Below are positions 1 through 7,609 of a stretch of 64,000 bases of DNA, in pieces; positions within the stretch are counted from its first letter, which is position 1, and every line of letters starts with the position of its first letter. Below the pieces are notes generated by a model. The model saw nothing but the letters and a program-made list of their open reading frames with translations, made no database searches and was not told where the DNA came from. The translations under genes and the position numbers were made by a program. Source of the DNA: JALZKA01 sp033856515 (GTDB lineage Bacteria; Actinomycetota; Thermoleophilia; Solirubrobacterales; 70-9). Location of the stretch: contig JAWVEY010000035.1 in the NCBI GenBank assembly GCA_033856515.1, forward strand, positions 1 through 64,000, given 5' to 3'.

Positions 1-1028
1 ACCGTGTCCTCGAGGATGTCGACGCAGGTGAGCTGGCGGATCAGGTCGGGCGCGCCGCGCCGGAGCGGGACCGTGTCGGTCACCGTGATGCCCGACAGCG
101 GCGAGGCGCTCAGCGTCTCGAAGGCGCGGCCGGAGAAGATGCCGTGCGTCGCGACCGCGTACACCTCGCGCGCGCCCTCGTCGAGAACGGTCTGCGCCGC
201 GGCGGCGAGCGTGCCGCCCGTGTCGATGATGTCGTCGACGATGACCGCGCGCTTGCCGGCCACCTCACCGATCACGTAGCCGATCTCGGCCACCTGCTGT
301 GCCGGGCGCTCCTTCTCGAGCAGCGCGTACGGCGCGCCCACCTTCTGCGCGAACTTGCGCGTCAGCTTCACGCGGCCGGCGTCGGGCGAGATGATCACGA
401 GGTCGTCGGCCGGGCCGAGCTGGTCGCTCACGTACTGGCTGAGGATCGGCCTCGCGGTCATGTGGTCGACGGTCTTCGAGAAGAAGCCCTGCATCTGGCC
501 CGCGTGCAGGTCCATCGCCACCAGCCGGTCGATGCCCGCGACCTCGAGTGTCTTGGCCACGAGCCGCGCTGTGATCGGCTCGCGCGGCGCCGACTTCTTG
601 TCCTGGCGGCTGTAGCCGTACCACGGCGTCACGGCGATCACGCGGTGGGCCGACGCGCCGATCGCGGCGTCGATCATCACCAGCAGCTCCATCAGCGCGT
701 CGTTGGTGCTGATGCCCGTCTCCGGGTTGCCGCACATCGGCTGGATGAGGAAGACGTCGGCGCCGCGGATCGACTCCTCGTAGCGGCAGTAGACCTCGCC
801 GTCGGCGAACGTCTTGAGGGTGACCTGGCCGAGGTCGACGTCGAGCTTGGTGGCGATGCGTGCGGCCTGCTCGCGCGAGGCGCGGCCGCCGAAGACCATG
901 AGGCGCTTCGTGTAGTCGTGCGGGATCGAGCTGAGCGGGCTTGGCATCTCTTCGGCGATGGTCATGATCGAGTCTTGAATCTCAGCGCTCGGATCGGACG
1001 AGATAGCTGCGGTTTCAGTGGTGCTCAC
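1..1028 (-). CDS. prs: Ribose-phosphate pyrophosphokinase (3' end outside window)
   Basis: Makes PRPP from ribose 5-phosphate and ATP for nucleotide, His and Trp synthesis in the cytoplasm. Reading the minus strand gives the family motifs in order: FGGRASREQA near the N terminus, TPWYGYSRQDKK, VAMDLHAGQMQGFF, SPDAGRVKLTRKFA and the PRPP loop VDDIIDTGGTLAAAA. The frame is open to base 1, so the C terminus is missing from the window. The GTG at 1028 overlaps the glmU stop (GTGA). An in-frame ATG at 965 would remove 21 residues and lies closer to where the family normally begins, so the exact start is uncertain. It forms an operon with glmU upstream, an arrangement that is common in Gram-positive bacteria. 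Confidence 0.95.
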   Translation of the reverse strand, partial: MSTTETAAISSDPSAEIQDSIMTIAEEMPSPLSSIPHDYTKRLMVFGGRASREQAARIATKLDVDLGQVTLKTFADGEVYCRYEESIRGADVFLIQPMCGNPETGISTNDALMELLVMIDAAIGASAHRVIAVTPWYGYSRQDKKSAPREPITARLVAKTLEVAGIDRLVAMDLHAGQMQGFFSKTVDHMTARPILSQYVSDQLGPADDLVIISPDAGRVKLTRKFAQKVGAPYALLEKERPAQQVAEIGYVIGEVAGKRAVIVDDIIDTGGTLAAAAQTVLDEGAREVYAVATHGIFSGRAFETLSASPLSGITVTDTVPLRRGAPDLIRQLTCVDILEDT

Positions 1029-2425
1029 TTGTCCCCCTCGGCGTCCTTCGTCTTTCGCTTCGCGTAGTCCTCGATGTTGCGCTGGTCGGCGTCGGTCACT
1101 CCAAGCGCGCCCGGTGGCACGTCTGAGCGGATCACTGCACCGGCGCCAGTGTAAGCGCCCTCGCCGATTTCTACCGGAGCGACAAGCGAGTTGTTCACCG
1201 CGATTCGCGCACCTTCCCCGATCTTCGTACGGTGCTTGTCCTTGCCGTCGTAGTTCGCGGTGATCGAGCCGGCGCCGATGTTGGCGCCCGCGCCGACGTC
1301 GGTGTCGCCGACGTACGCGAGGTGCGGGATCTTCGCCCCGGGGCCGATCTCGGAGTTCTTGATCTCGACGAAGGTGCCGGCCTTCGAGCCGTCGGCGAGG
1401 ACCGCGCCCGGGCGGAGGTAGGTGAAGGGACCGACTTGGCAGTTGTCGCCGACGCGCGCGGTCTCGAGGTGAGAGCGGATGACTCTTGAGCAAGAGCCAA
1501 TCCAAGACGTTTCGATCGTCGTGTGGGGGCCGATCTCGGAGCCGGCGCCGATGCGCGATCTCCCGCGGATAGCGCAGCCGGGCTCAATCGTCGTGTCCTG
1601 GCCGATCTCGACGTCTACGTCGATCCACGTCGACGCCGGGTCGACGATCCGAACGCCCGCAAGCATGAGGCGCTCGTTGATCTTCCGGCGCGCCTCGGCT
1701 TCGACGACTGCGAGATCGGCCTTTGTGTTGACGCCGAGGTTCACGTTGGGATCGGTGGCGACGTAGGCGGCAATTTTCTGGCCGTCCTCGCGCATGAGCG
1801 GGAGGACGTCACCCAGGTAGTACTCGCCGGCATCGTTGTCGTTCGTGATCCGCCCCAGCGCCGCGGCAAAGGTCGGCCCGTGAAAGCAGTAGGTGCCGGT
1901 GTTGATCTCCTTCGAATCGAGGATCTCCTGCGGGACGCTCTCGGGATGCTTGGTCTCGACGATGCGCTCGACGTTCCCGTCGGCGTCACGGACGATGCGC
2001 CCGTACTGGCCGGGATCGTCGAGCTCGACGGTCATGACGGTTGCCGAGGCGGACTCGTCGCGGTGGGTGGCGAGGAGGGCCTCGATCGTGTCGGCGCCCA
2101 GGAGCGGGTGGTCGCCGGACAGGACGACGACTTCCTCCGAGGACTCGATCGCCTCGAGCGCCGCGAGCATTGCGCCGCCCGTGCCGTTGGCCTCGGGCTG
2201 GATGACCGTTTCGGTGCCTTCGAACTCGTACTGCGCGAGGCGCTCCTTCGACGAGTCGATCAGGACGATCCGGCCGGCATTCGACTCACGCGCCGCCTGA
2301 ATCGGCCACTCGACCATCGCCCGACCGCAGATCCAGTGAAGGACCTTGGGAAGCGAGGAACGCATGCGCGTTCCCTCGCCCGCGGCCATGATCAGGACCG
2401 TCGGCGCTTCAGAGGTGCCGGCCAC
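1025..2425 (-). CDS. glmU: Bifunctional GlmU (GlcNAc-1-P uridyltransferase / GlcN-1-P acetyltransferase)
   Basis: Makes UDP-GlcNAc for peptidoglycan in two steps. The N-terminal half (about residues 8-230) is a nucleotidyltransferase with the signature LIMAAGEGTRMRSSLPKVLH-like start and GDHPLL for metal binding. The C-terminal half (about 250-450) is a left-handed beta helix of hexapeptide repeats with FVEIKNSEIG, HLAYVGDTDVG (catalytic His) and GAGSITANYDG. The length of 466 residues is normal. The GTG start at 2425 is preceded by TACGAT six bases upstream, which suggests a leaderless message. It overlaps prs by 4 bases, so the two are probably translationally coupled. Confidence 0.97.
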   Translation of the reverse strand: MAGTSEAPTVLIMAAGEGTRMRSSLPKVLHWICGRAMVEWPIQAARESNAGRIVLIDSSKERLAQYEFEGTETVIQPEANGTGGAMLAALEAIESSEEVVVLSGDHPLLGADTIEALLATHRDESASATVMTVELDDPGQYGRIVRDADGNVERIVETKHPESVPQEILDSKEINTGTYCFHGPTFAAALGRITNDNDAGEYYLGDVLPLMREDGQKIAAYVATDPNVNLGVNTKADLAVVEAEARRKINERLMLAGVRIVDPASTWIDVDVEIGQDTTIEPGCAIRGRSRIGAGSEIGPHTTIETSWIGSCSRVIRSHLETARVGDNCQVGPFTYLRPGAVLADGSKAGTFVEIKNSEIGPGAKIPHLAYVGDTDVGAGANIGAGSITANYDGKDKHRTKIGEGARIAVNNSLVAPVEIGEGAYTGAGAVIRSDVPPGALGVTDADQRNIEDYAKRKTKDAEGDK

Positions 2426-2431
2426 GCGCCC

Positions 2432-2437
2432 ATCGTA
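2432..2437 (-). promoter_or_regulatory. Putative -10 of glmU-prs (leaderless)
   Basis: The minus strand reads TACGAT followed by six bases and then the glmU GTG. This matches an actinobacterial TANNNT -10 with transcription starting at the start codon. No Shine-Dalgarno is visible. Confidence 0.45.
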
Positions 2438-2460
2438 GAGGCGCAGCGGCGAGCCGACAG

Positions 2461-3852
2461 TCAGGTGGTTGTGATCGTGCCGAAGCTAGGGCTCGGAACG
2501 ATCAGCGTTCCGGCCGTACTGGGAGGCTCGTCCGTGCCCACGTTGAAGCGGATGCGTCCGAGAGCGCCGCCGCCACCGCCGGCGCCCGACGAGGTGGCAG
2601 TGGGGTTTCCTTGCCCGGGAAGAGTCACGGAGGCTCCGGTCCCGCCGTTGGCCCCTTGGCCGGGAGTTCCGGGCCCGCCCGGTGCACCCTGCTCGTTGAA
2701 AGCGGGATCTGCGCCTTGAGCGCCCGCGGTTCCGGACCCCGAGGTCGAGTTGCCACCGGCTCCGCCTCCGCCCCCCTTGGCGATCACCAGCGCGCCGGCG
2801 CTCAAGGTGATCACGGGCGCCTCGACCAGGATGCTTCCGCCCGCGCCGCCGCCCGCTCCACCGAAGGCGCTCGCCCCGGGGGCTCCGCCCATGCCGCCTC
2901 CGCCGCTCGCGTTGATGCGCGCGTCGGCTGTGATCGTGAGGGATTCGCATGCGCTGAGCTGGAGACCTCCGCCCCCACCGCCTCCCGCAGCTGTTCCGTT
3001 CGGACCGCCTCGACCGCCTGGAATCAATGGGACGGCGGTTTCGCTTCCGGCTGCGGCGCCGCCCGCTCCACCCGGAGTGTCTGCGCCTCCGCCGGCGGCG
3101 CCTCCGCCCGCATGGCCGCCGCCTCCGCTCCCGGGCCTTGAATCGCCCGAAGCGTCCTGGCCGACAGTTGCTGGAAGGGACGTGCCGGGGCCAGAGGCAG
3201 TGCCGCCGGCGGCCGCGTCGATGAGGCCGGCAAGGGTGATCGTCTCCGTGGCCAGGAGGGCAAGAGGCCGGCTACCGGTCACCGAGAGCGAAGCTCCCGA
3301 CGCGATGAAGACGTCCTGGTAGACGACGACGCAAAGGTCCGGGCCCCCGGCCTGCGGTTGGACCGCGGTGCAGTCGGTGTCCGTGTTGATCAAGGCGACC
3401 GTGGTCACGGTCAGGTCGCCGGTCGCAGACGCTCCGCACGTCAAGCCGTCGGCGGGCGTGATGTTCGAGGGGACCATCGAGGGCGGCGCGCAGACTCCCT
3501 CGACGCACGACTCGTCGCCGACACATTCGTTTTCGCATTCGCCGCAGTGCTGGAGCGAGGTCTCGGTATCGACGCACTTCTTGCCGCACTTCGTAAATCC
3601 GCGCTTGCACTTGCACTTGCCCTTCTTGCACTTGGCGTTCTCGGGGCAGCACTTCTTGCCGCACTTGACACGGTTTCCGGGACAGCCTCCACCCAGCGCG
3701 TGCGCAAGGCCGGGCGTAGCCGCGGCGCCGAGGCCTAGGCCCGCCGCGACGATGCGCTTCAGCGCACCCCGGCGGGAAATCTCTCCCGACGCAAGCTCAC
3801 GCGCGAGCCCGTCGAGACGATCCCCCTGAATGCCTGTCCCCTTCTTTGGCAA
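2461..3852 (-). CDS. Tat-exported Cys-rich, Gly-rich surface protein
   Basis: I do not recognise a characterised homologue. Residues 1-50 carry a twin-arginine signal: SRRGALKR at about 26-33 followed by a hydrophobic stretch. Residues about 55-125 hold 14 cysteines in short CGKKC / CKCKRG / CGECENEC spacings, resembling Stig1-like or EGF-like disulfide modules. From about residue 210 the protein is dominated by Gly/Ala/Pro/Ser low-complexity sequence (for example GGGGGGL and GGGGMGGAPG), similar in composition to PE_PGRS or glycine-rich wall proteins. The only start available is TTG at 3852, ten bases after TAGGAT. It is probably folded before export and then exposed on the surface; that role is an inference. 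Confidence 0.8.
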   Translation of the reverse strand: MPKKGTGIQGDRLDGLARELASGEISRRGALKRIVAAGLGLGAAATPGLAHALGGGCPGNRVKCGKKCCPENAKCKKGKCKCKRGFTKCGKKCVDTETSLQHCGECENECVGDESCVEGVCAPPSMVPSNITPADGLTCGASATGDLTVTTVALINTDTDCTAVQPQAGGPDLCVVVYQDVFIASGASLSVTGSRPLALLATETITLAGLIDAAAGGTASGPGTSLPATVGQDASGDSRPGSGGGGHAGGGAAGGGADTPGGAGGAAAGSETAVPLIPGGRGGPNGTAAGGGGGGGLQLSACESLTITADARINASGGGGMGGAPGASAFGGAGGGAGGSILVEAPVITLSAGALVIAKGGGGGAGGNSTSGSGTAGAQGADPAFNEQGAPGGPGTPGQGANGGTGASVTLPGQGNPTATSSGAGGGGGALGRIRFNVGTDEPPSTAGTLIVPSPSFGTITTT

Positions 3853-3862
3853 GACTCTGCCG

Positions 3863-3868
3863 ATCCTA
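3863..3868 (-). promoter_or_regulatory. Putative -10 of the Tat-exported protein gene
   Basis: The minus strand reads TTTAGGATCG, with TAGGAT ten bases before the TTG start. The same ten bases occur before the sdhC operon at 49309-49318. Confidence 0.4.
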
Positions 3869-3926
3869 AACCGCCTCTGGCCGCTTGTCCAGCTTCAGAC
3901 TGCGTCGATGACCGAGGTTGGCTCTT

Positions 3927-4343
3927 TCAGGCTGGCTGGTCGGGTCCAGCCGCGCCCAGCTTGGCGTCAGAGCGAGCTCTGAGCTTCCAGCCCAGCCAGT
4001 GGAGTGGCAGCGCTGGGACCGTCGTGAGCAGGAGCAAGAGGATGCGCGGGTCGGGAATGTCTGCTTCAGGCTCGGCCTCGCCGCCGATCTCGAAGCCAAG
4101 GAGGATGGCGACGCCGAACAGGAGTCCGGCCCACAGACCTCGCAGAAGCGCGTCGCGCGCGGTCGAATGCTGCATGCCCCCGCCGATGCCGCCGAGGATG
4201 CCGATGACGACGCCGACGAGATAGAGCGGCTCGGAAACACCGAGCGCGAGCCCACAGAGGATCCCCCAGCCGGCGGGAGCGATCAGGATCTCATAGGCCT
4301 TGCGGCCGTCCGACATCTCCTCCCATCTGGGTATCGCGCTCAC
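3927..4343 (-). CDS. Small integral membrane protein, unknown function
   Basis: A 138-residue protein with three or four predicted membrane segments: about residues 18-37 (LIAPAGWGILCGLAL region), 40-55 (YLVGVVIGILGGIGG), 67-83 and 99-118. The loop between the last two is acidic and Pro-rich (EAEPEADIPDP). No family was recognised. The start is a GTG at 4343 with TAGGGT eight bases upstream; a Met at residue 10 is an alternative start. It is transcribed away from the tRNA-Gln gene and the next gene downstream is the Tat-exported protein. Confidence 0.65.
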   Translation of the reverse strand: MSAIPRWEEMSDGRKAYEILIAPAGWGILCGLALGVSEPLYLVGVVIGILGGIGGGMQHSTARDALLRGLWAGLLFGVAILLGFEIGGEAEPEADIPDPRILLLLLTTVPALPLHWLGWKLRARSDAKLGAAGPDQPA

Positions 4344-4351
4344 TATCGCCG

Positions 4352-4357
4352 ACCCTA
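4352..4357 (-). promoter_or_regulatory. Putative -10 of the 3927-4343 gene
   Basis: The minus strand reads TAGGGT, eight bases before the GTG start, in leaderless geometry. Confidence 0.35.
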
Positions 4358-4383
4358 TCCGAGCCGGAGCCTCACCGAGAGTA

Positions 4384-4414
4384 GGAATTCCCGCACATAT
4401 CGTGGAAATTCCAC
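4384..4414. repeat. Two GGAA/TTCC palindromes upstream of tRNA-Gln
   Basis: GGAATTCC at 4384-4391 and GTGGAA-A-TTCCAC at 4402-4414 share the GGAA/TTCC core. They lie between the divergent membrane-protein gene and tRNA-Gln, which is a position for an operator. Confidence 0.3.
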
Positions 4415-4439
4415 CTCTCGGCGTAATGCGAGGGAGTTC

Positions 4440-4445
4440 TAGACT
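4440..4445 (+). promoter_or_regulatory. Putative -10 of tRNA-Gln
   Basis: TAGACT lies 14 bases before the first base of the tRNA. Transcription would begin about 7 bases upstream of the mature 5' end. No clear TTGACA-like -35 was found. Confidence 0.35.
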
Positions 4446-4459
4446 CGGCGAGCCGCCGA

Positions 4460-4532
4460 TCCGGGGTGGTGTACCTGGCTAGCACGCGTGGTTTTGGTCC
4501 ACGAAGAGAGGGTTCAAATCCTTCCCCCGGAG
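4460..4532 (+). tRNA. tRNA-Gln (anticodon TTG)
   Basis: A complete cloverleaf can be drawn by eye. The acceptor TCCGGGG pairs with CCCCGGA, with G as the discriminator base. The D stem is GTGT/GCAC. The anticodon stem CGTGG/CCACG carries the loop TTTTGGT, giving TTG. The variable loop has 4 bases, and the T arm is GAGGG-TTCAAAT-CCTTC. The total is 73 nt and CCA is not encoded. It sits between the divergent 3927-4343 gene and the 3' end of the PucR-type gene. Confidence 0.95.
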
Positions 4533-4540
4533 TTCGATCC

Positions 4541-5785
4541 CTACTCCGCGCCCTTCGGCCTCCGCACCTTGCCGCCCTTCGCGCCCGGTTCCATCGCCGG
4601 GCCTTTGGGCGCCGCGATGCCCAGGACTCGCATCGCCTTGAGGCCCAGCCCGAGCTTCTCGCGGCCCTCGGTGGATGAGATGTCGTGCCCACACAACTCG
4701 CGCACGCGCTCCAAGCGGTAGCGGATCGTGTGGCGGTGGGTGAACATCGTGTCGGCCGTCGGCGTCACGTTGCCATCGTTGTCGAGGTAGGCCTCGACCG
4801 TCTTCACCAGATCGGTCTCGTACTGCTCGTCGTAGGCGGAAAGCGGCGCGACGGTCTCCTCGTAGAAGCGCTCGAGCTCGGACGGGTCCTCGCTCATCGC
4901 CGGGAGCAAGAGCCGGTAGGAGCCCGTGTCCTCGAAGGCGAGCAGCTCGGCATCCTCAGCCTCGGCGACGTTCGCTGCGAGCACCGCTTCCTTGCCGGCG
5001 CGATAGAGATCGACCGGATCCTGAGCAAGGCGCGAGTGCGCGACCGTGACCCGAAAGCCTTGAAGCGAATGGCGAAGCTCGCCTGAGAGCGCCTTCGCGG
5101 CACGTCCGAGAACCTCGGCATCGCCCGCCGGCACCAGTGCGCTGACCTCGGCCGCATCGCCATCGCCGACGACGGCAACCGAGCCCTTCGCCTGAGTTCG
5201 CAGTACCCGGAGAGAGACGGTCAGAACGCGCGCGCGCCAGTCGCCGTCCTGCGCCACATGCGGATGCGCCCGCGCCACGATCACCCCGGCCCCAGCCTCG
5301 AGGTCTGCGCCCACCTCCGCCGCGCGGGCGGCAATGTCGCCGCGGTCCGTCACACGGCGCTCCAGGACGGCATTTACGAACTCGCCCGCCGCCTCGTCCG
5401 AGGCCCAGTCGCCCGAGCGCGAGCGCTCGACCTCCAGCGCCAGGAGCGCCGAGACCATGCGCGCGAGCGGCGCATCCGAGGTGGCGCCGCCCTTCGTCCT
5501 GAACCGAAGCTCGCCAACCACGGTGTCGGCCACGCGCAACTCCACCGAGTCCACCCCGTCGCCGTTCCCAAGCAGCTTGCCCTCCTCTGACGAGGAAGCA
5601 GCCGCCACCGCAAGCACCACGCTGGAGCGGTCGATCACTGCCACGCTCGTGCCCAGCACCTTCGCGGCGGCTCGCGCAACGGCAGGCAGGCCAGCGCCCG
5701 ACTCGATCGCCTCCGAGAGCGCCTCGAGCGTTGCCGGGCTGGCCGCCTTGGCGACCTTCGGCTCCTTCTTCGACTCCGCCGTCAC
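4541..5785 (-). CDS. PucR/CdaR-family transcriptional regulator
   Basis: The C-terminal ~65 residues form the PucR-type helix-turn-helix: ETDLVKTVEAYLDNDGN, then THRHTIRYRLERVRELCG, which is the family signature for the recognition helix. The middle (about 165-300) looks like the GGDEF-like CdaR domain with no active-site motif. The N-terminal part (about 25-110) may be a GAF-like sensor. The C-terminal tail is Pro/Lys/Gly-rich. I start it at GTG 5785 because the upstream TTG at 5806 has no ribosome site. The ligand and targets cannot be read from the context; it stands alone on its strand after the small membrane gene. Confidence 0.88.
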   Translation of the reverse strand: MTAESKKEPKVAKAASPATLEALSEAIESGAGLPAVARAAAKVLGTSVAVIDRSSVVLAVAAASSSEEGKLLGNGDGVDSVELRVADTVVGELRFRTKGGATSDAPLARMVSALLALEVERSRSGDWASDEAAGEFVNAVLERRVTDRGDIAARAAEVGADLEAGAGVIVARAHPHVAQDGDWRARVLTVSLRVLRTQAKGSVAVVGDGDAAEVSALVPAGDAEVLGRAAKALSGELRHSLQGFRVTVAHSRLAQDPVDLYRAGKEAVLAANVAEAEDAELLAFEDTGSYRLLLPAMSEDPSELERFYEETVAPLSAYDEQYETDLVKTVEAYLDNDGNVTPTADTMFTHRHTIRYRLERVRELCGHDISSTEGREKLGLGLKAMRVLGIAAPKGPAMEPGAKGGKVRRPKGAE

Positions 5786-5811
5786 CCACTGATTGTGGCA
5801 GCGCAAGCCTC

Positions 5812-5864
5812 AGGTGCCTGGCACTGGGCGAATGTGAGGAATGCGTTAGGTACCTGGCACCAGG
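5812..5864. repeat. Two copies of a GGTRCCTGGCAC near-palindrome
   Basis: AGGTGCCTGGCACTGG at 5812-5827 and AGGTACCTGGCACCAGG at 5848-5864 are near-identical, partly self-complementary copies in the 80-base gap before the PucR-type gene. A third, degenerate copy, GGTGCCTGGCTCC, lies at 10039-10051 in another intergenic gap. Confidence 0.4.
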
Positions 5865-5866
5865 CG

Positions 5867-6109
5867 TCAGCTCAAGATGCGCGAGATGTCGTCCCAGTAG
5901 TAGACGATCACCACGCCGAGGCCGAAGCCGAGCGCGAGCAGCGCCACCAGGACGAAAAGCGAAAGCACCGCGGCGGCCGCCTTCTCCCATCCGCGTCCGA
6001 ACGAGCTCATCGTCGGCGCCAGGATCAGGGTGCCGAACGCGAGCACGCTGAGGAGGCCCGCTCCGCCGAACAGATAGTGGACCGCCGTCAACTCCGCCAC
6101 AAAAGTCAC
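5867..6109 (-). CDS. Small two-TM membrane protein, unknown function
   Basis: An 80-residue protein with two hydrophobic segments, about residues 12-31 (LFGGAGLLSVLAFGTLIL) and 45-70 (VLSLFVLVALLALGFGLGVV), followed by a short tail YYWDDISRILS. Its GTG start overlaps the stop of the upstream DedA-PAP2 gene (GTGA), so it is likely co-translated and may act with that protein. The family was not recognised. Confidence 0.65.
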   Translation of the reverse strand: MTFVAELTAVHYLFGGAGLLSVLAFGTLILAPTMSSFGRGWEKAAAAVLSLFVLVALLALGFGLGVVIVYYWDDISRILS

Positions 6110-7590
6110 GTCCTTGATCTTGCCTCATTGTCACGGAAGTGCACGACGAGGAGCGCGACAGCTGAGCAGATCGCGAATGCCGCAACCGCCAGAGCCGCTC
6201 CGGAATTGACGTCGGAGAGGTAGTGAACGCGCAGATATACGCGCGAGAGCGCCACGGCAGCGGACAGCACGAGGCCAACAACGAGCGCCAACGTGCCCAG
6301 AGCCGCCCGCACGTTTCCGCGCACAACAATCAAGAAGCCGATCCAGGCATAGATCGTCCCGAATGCGGCGTGGCCGCTCGGCCAGGAGTACCCACCGGCG
6401 CTTATGACGGGATCCACGGGCCGGGGCCGCTCGACCAGTTCCTTCAACAATGGAACGGCCAGATGAATCGCCGTCGCCGCAATCACAGTCACCACGAACT
6501 CCGGCCACATCCTCTTCATCCCGAGCACGATTGCCAGGAGCAGCGAAAGCGGAATAGTCACCCACCCCGTGCCGAGATTGGTAAAGGCCTCAACGACGTC
6601 GTTCAGCCAGTCCGTGCGCAGGTTGTCTACGACGTCGAACGCCGCCGTATCGCCCGGCGTCGGCCCTGGATCTCCAGACACAACCACCCCATAACCGATC
6701 ACGACGAAGAGCGACACCGCGGCGACGGCCATGATCGTCGTGAACTCGAGCCCCAGCTCGCCCGGTGTCACCCGATGCCAGAAGAACCGCGCCTGCGGCT
6801 CGATGCGCCGGCCCAGCGCGGCCACCCACGCGCCCGGCCGCGTTTCCTCCAAGCGGCGCGCCAGCTTCGAGCGATTCTCCGACACGCGCATGTAGCGGAT
6901 CGCCAGGTAGCCGCCGACGAGGATCGCGATCGTCCCGCCAAAGATGAAGATGCCCCGGCTCGCCAGATCCTCGGCCCGCTGGATGTTCTCGGCGAGCACA
7001 TAGCCGAGGATCGAGAACGCCGCCGCCCACAAGCCCGTTCCCAGGATGCTGTACGGCGCGAAGGCGCGATACGTCATCCCCGAGCTCCCCGCGATGAACG
7101 GCGCCAGCGCCCGCACCAGCCCGATGAACCTCCCGATCAGGATCGTCCGGCCTCCGTAGCGGCCGAAGTAGTCCTCCACCTGCGCGAATCGCTCCGGCGT
7201 GATCCGCACCCTGCTCCCGTGGCTCAGGATGAAGTCCCTGCCGAGGCGCCTGCCGATGAAGAACGAAGCCGTATCCCCGAGCCATGCCGAGACCCAGACC
7301 ACCGCGATCGTGACGACGATCGACGTGGTTCCGTTGCCCGCGATTGCACCGGCAAGCACCACCGCCGTCTCCCCGGGGAACACCAGGCCAACGAACGCCC
7401 CCGTCTCCAGGAAAGCGAGCGCCCCGACCACCACGTAGGTCCACTGGCCCAGCGAATCCGAGATGTCCTCGAGCGCCTGCTCCAGGTTGATCGAGGGCAG
7501 CTCGTCGCCAAACACCTGGTACGCGACGAAGAGCAGCACGATGACGACGATCACCGGGTGCTCGCGGATGAGTTCCCAGACCTTCTTCAC
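6106..7590 (-). CDS. DedA (SNARE-associated/VTT) and PAP2 phosphatase fusion membrane protein
   Basis: Residues about 10-215 form a DedA/VTT module with FPGETAVVLAG, GDTASFFIGRRLGR and the amphipathic re-entrant RFIGLVRALAPFIAGSSGM. Residues about 280-480 are a PAP2 lipid phosphatase with all three motifs: KELVERPRP, WPSGHAAF and SRVYLRVHYLSD. DedA proteins act in undecaprenyl-phosphate or phospholipid translocation, and PAP2 enzymes dephosphorylate undecaprenyl-PP or phosphatidate, so one protein may both dephosphorylate and recycle a lipid carrier (inference). The open frame extends to 7698 but would overlap ispE by 89 bases; the GTG at 7590 (MKKVWELIREHP) is chosen. Confidence 0.9.
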   Translation of the reverse strand: MKKVWELIREHPVIVVIVLLFVAYQVFGDELPSINLEQALEDISDSLGQWTYVVVGALAFLETGAFVGLVFPGETAVVLAGAIAGNGTTSIVVTIAVVWVSAWLGDTASFFIGRRLGRDFILSHGSRVRITPERFAQVEDYFGRYGGRTILIGRFIGLVRALAPFIAGSSGMTYRAFAPYSILGTGLWAAAFSILGYVLAENIQRAEDLASRGIFIFGGTIAILVGGYLAIRYMRVSENRSKLARRLEETRPGAWVAALGRRIEPQARFFWHRVTPGELGLEFTTIMAVAAVSLFVVIGYGVVVSGDPGPTPGDTAAFDVVDNLRTDWLNDVVEAFTNLGTGWVTIPLSLLLAIVLGMKRMWPEFVVTVIAATAIHLAVPLLKELVERPRPVDPVISAGGYSWPSGHAAFGTIYAWIGFLIVVRGNVRAALGTLALVVGLVLSAAVALSRVYLRVHYLSDVNSGAALAVAAFAICSAVALLVVHFRDNEARSRT

Positions 7591-7609
7591 GGCGTCAGAT
7601 CTAACCCTG

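Noticed and set aside
4541..4700. Possible continuation of a plus-strand gene after tRNA-Gln
   Set aside because: The plus-strand frames here are shadows of the PucR-type HTH, whose recognition motif is clear on the minus strand.
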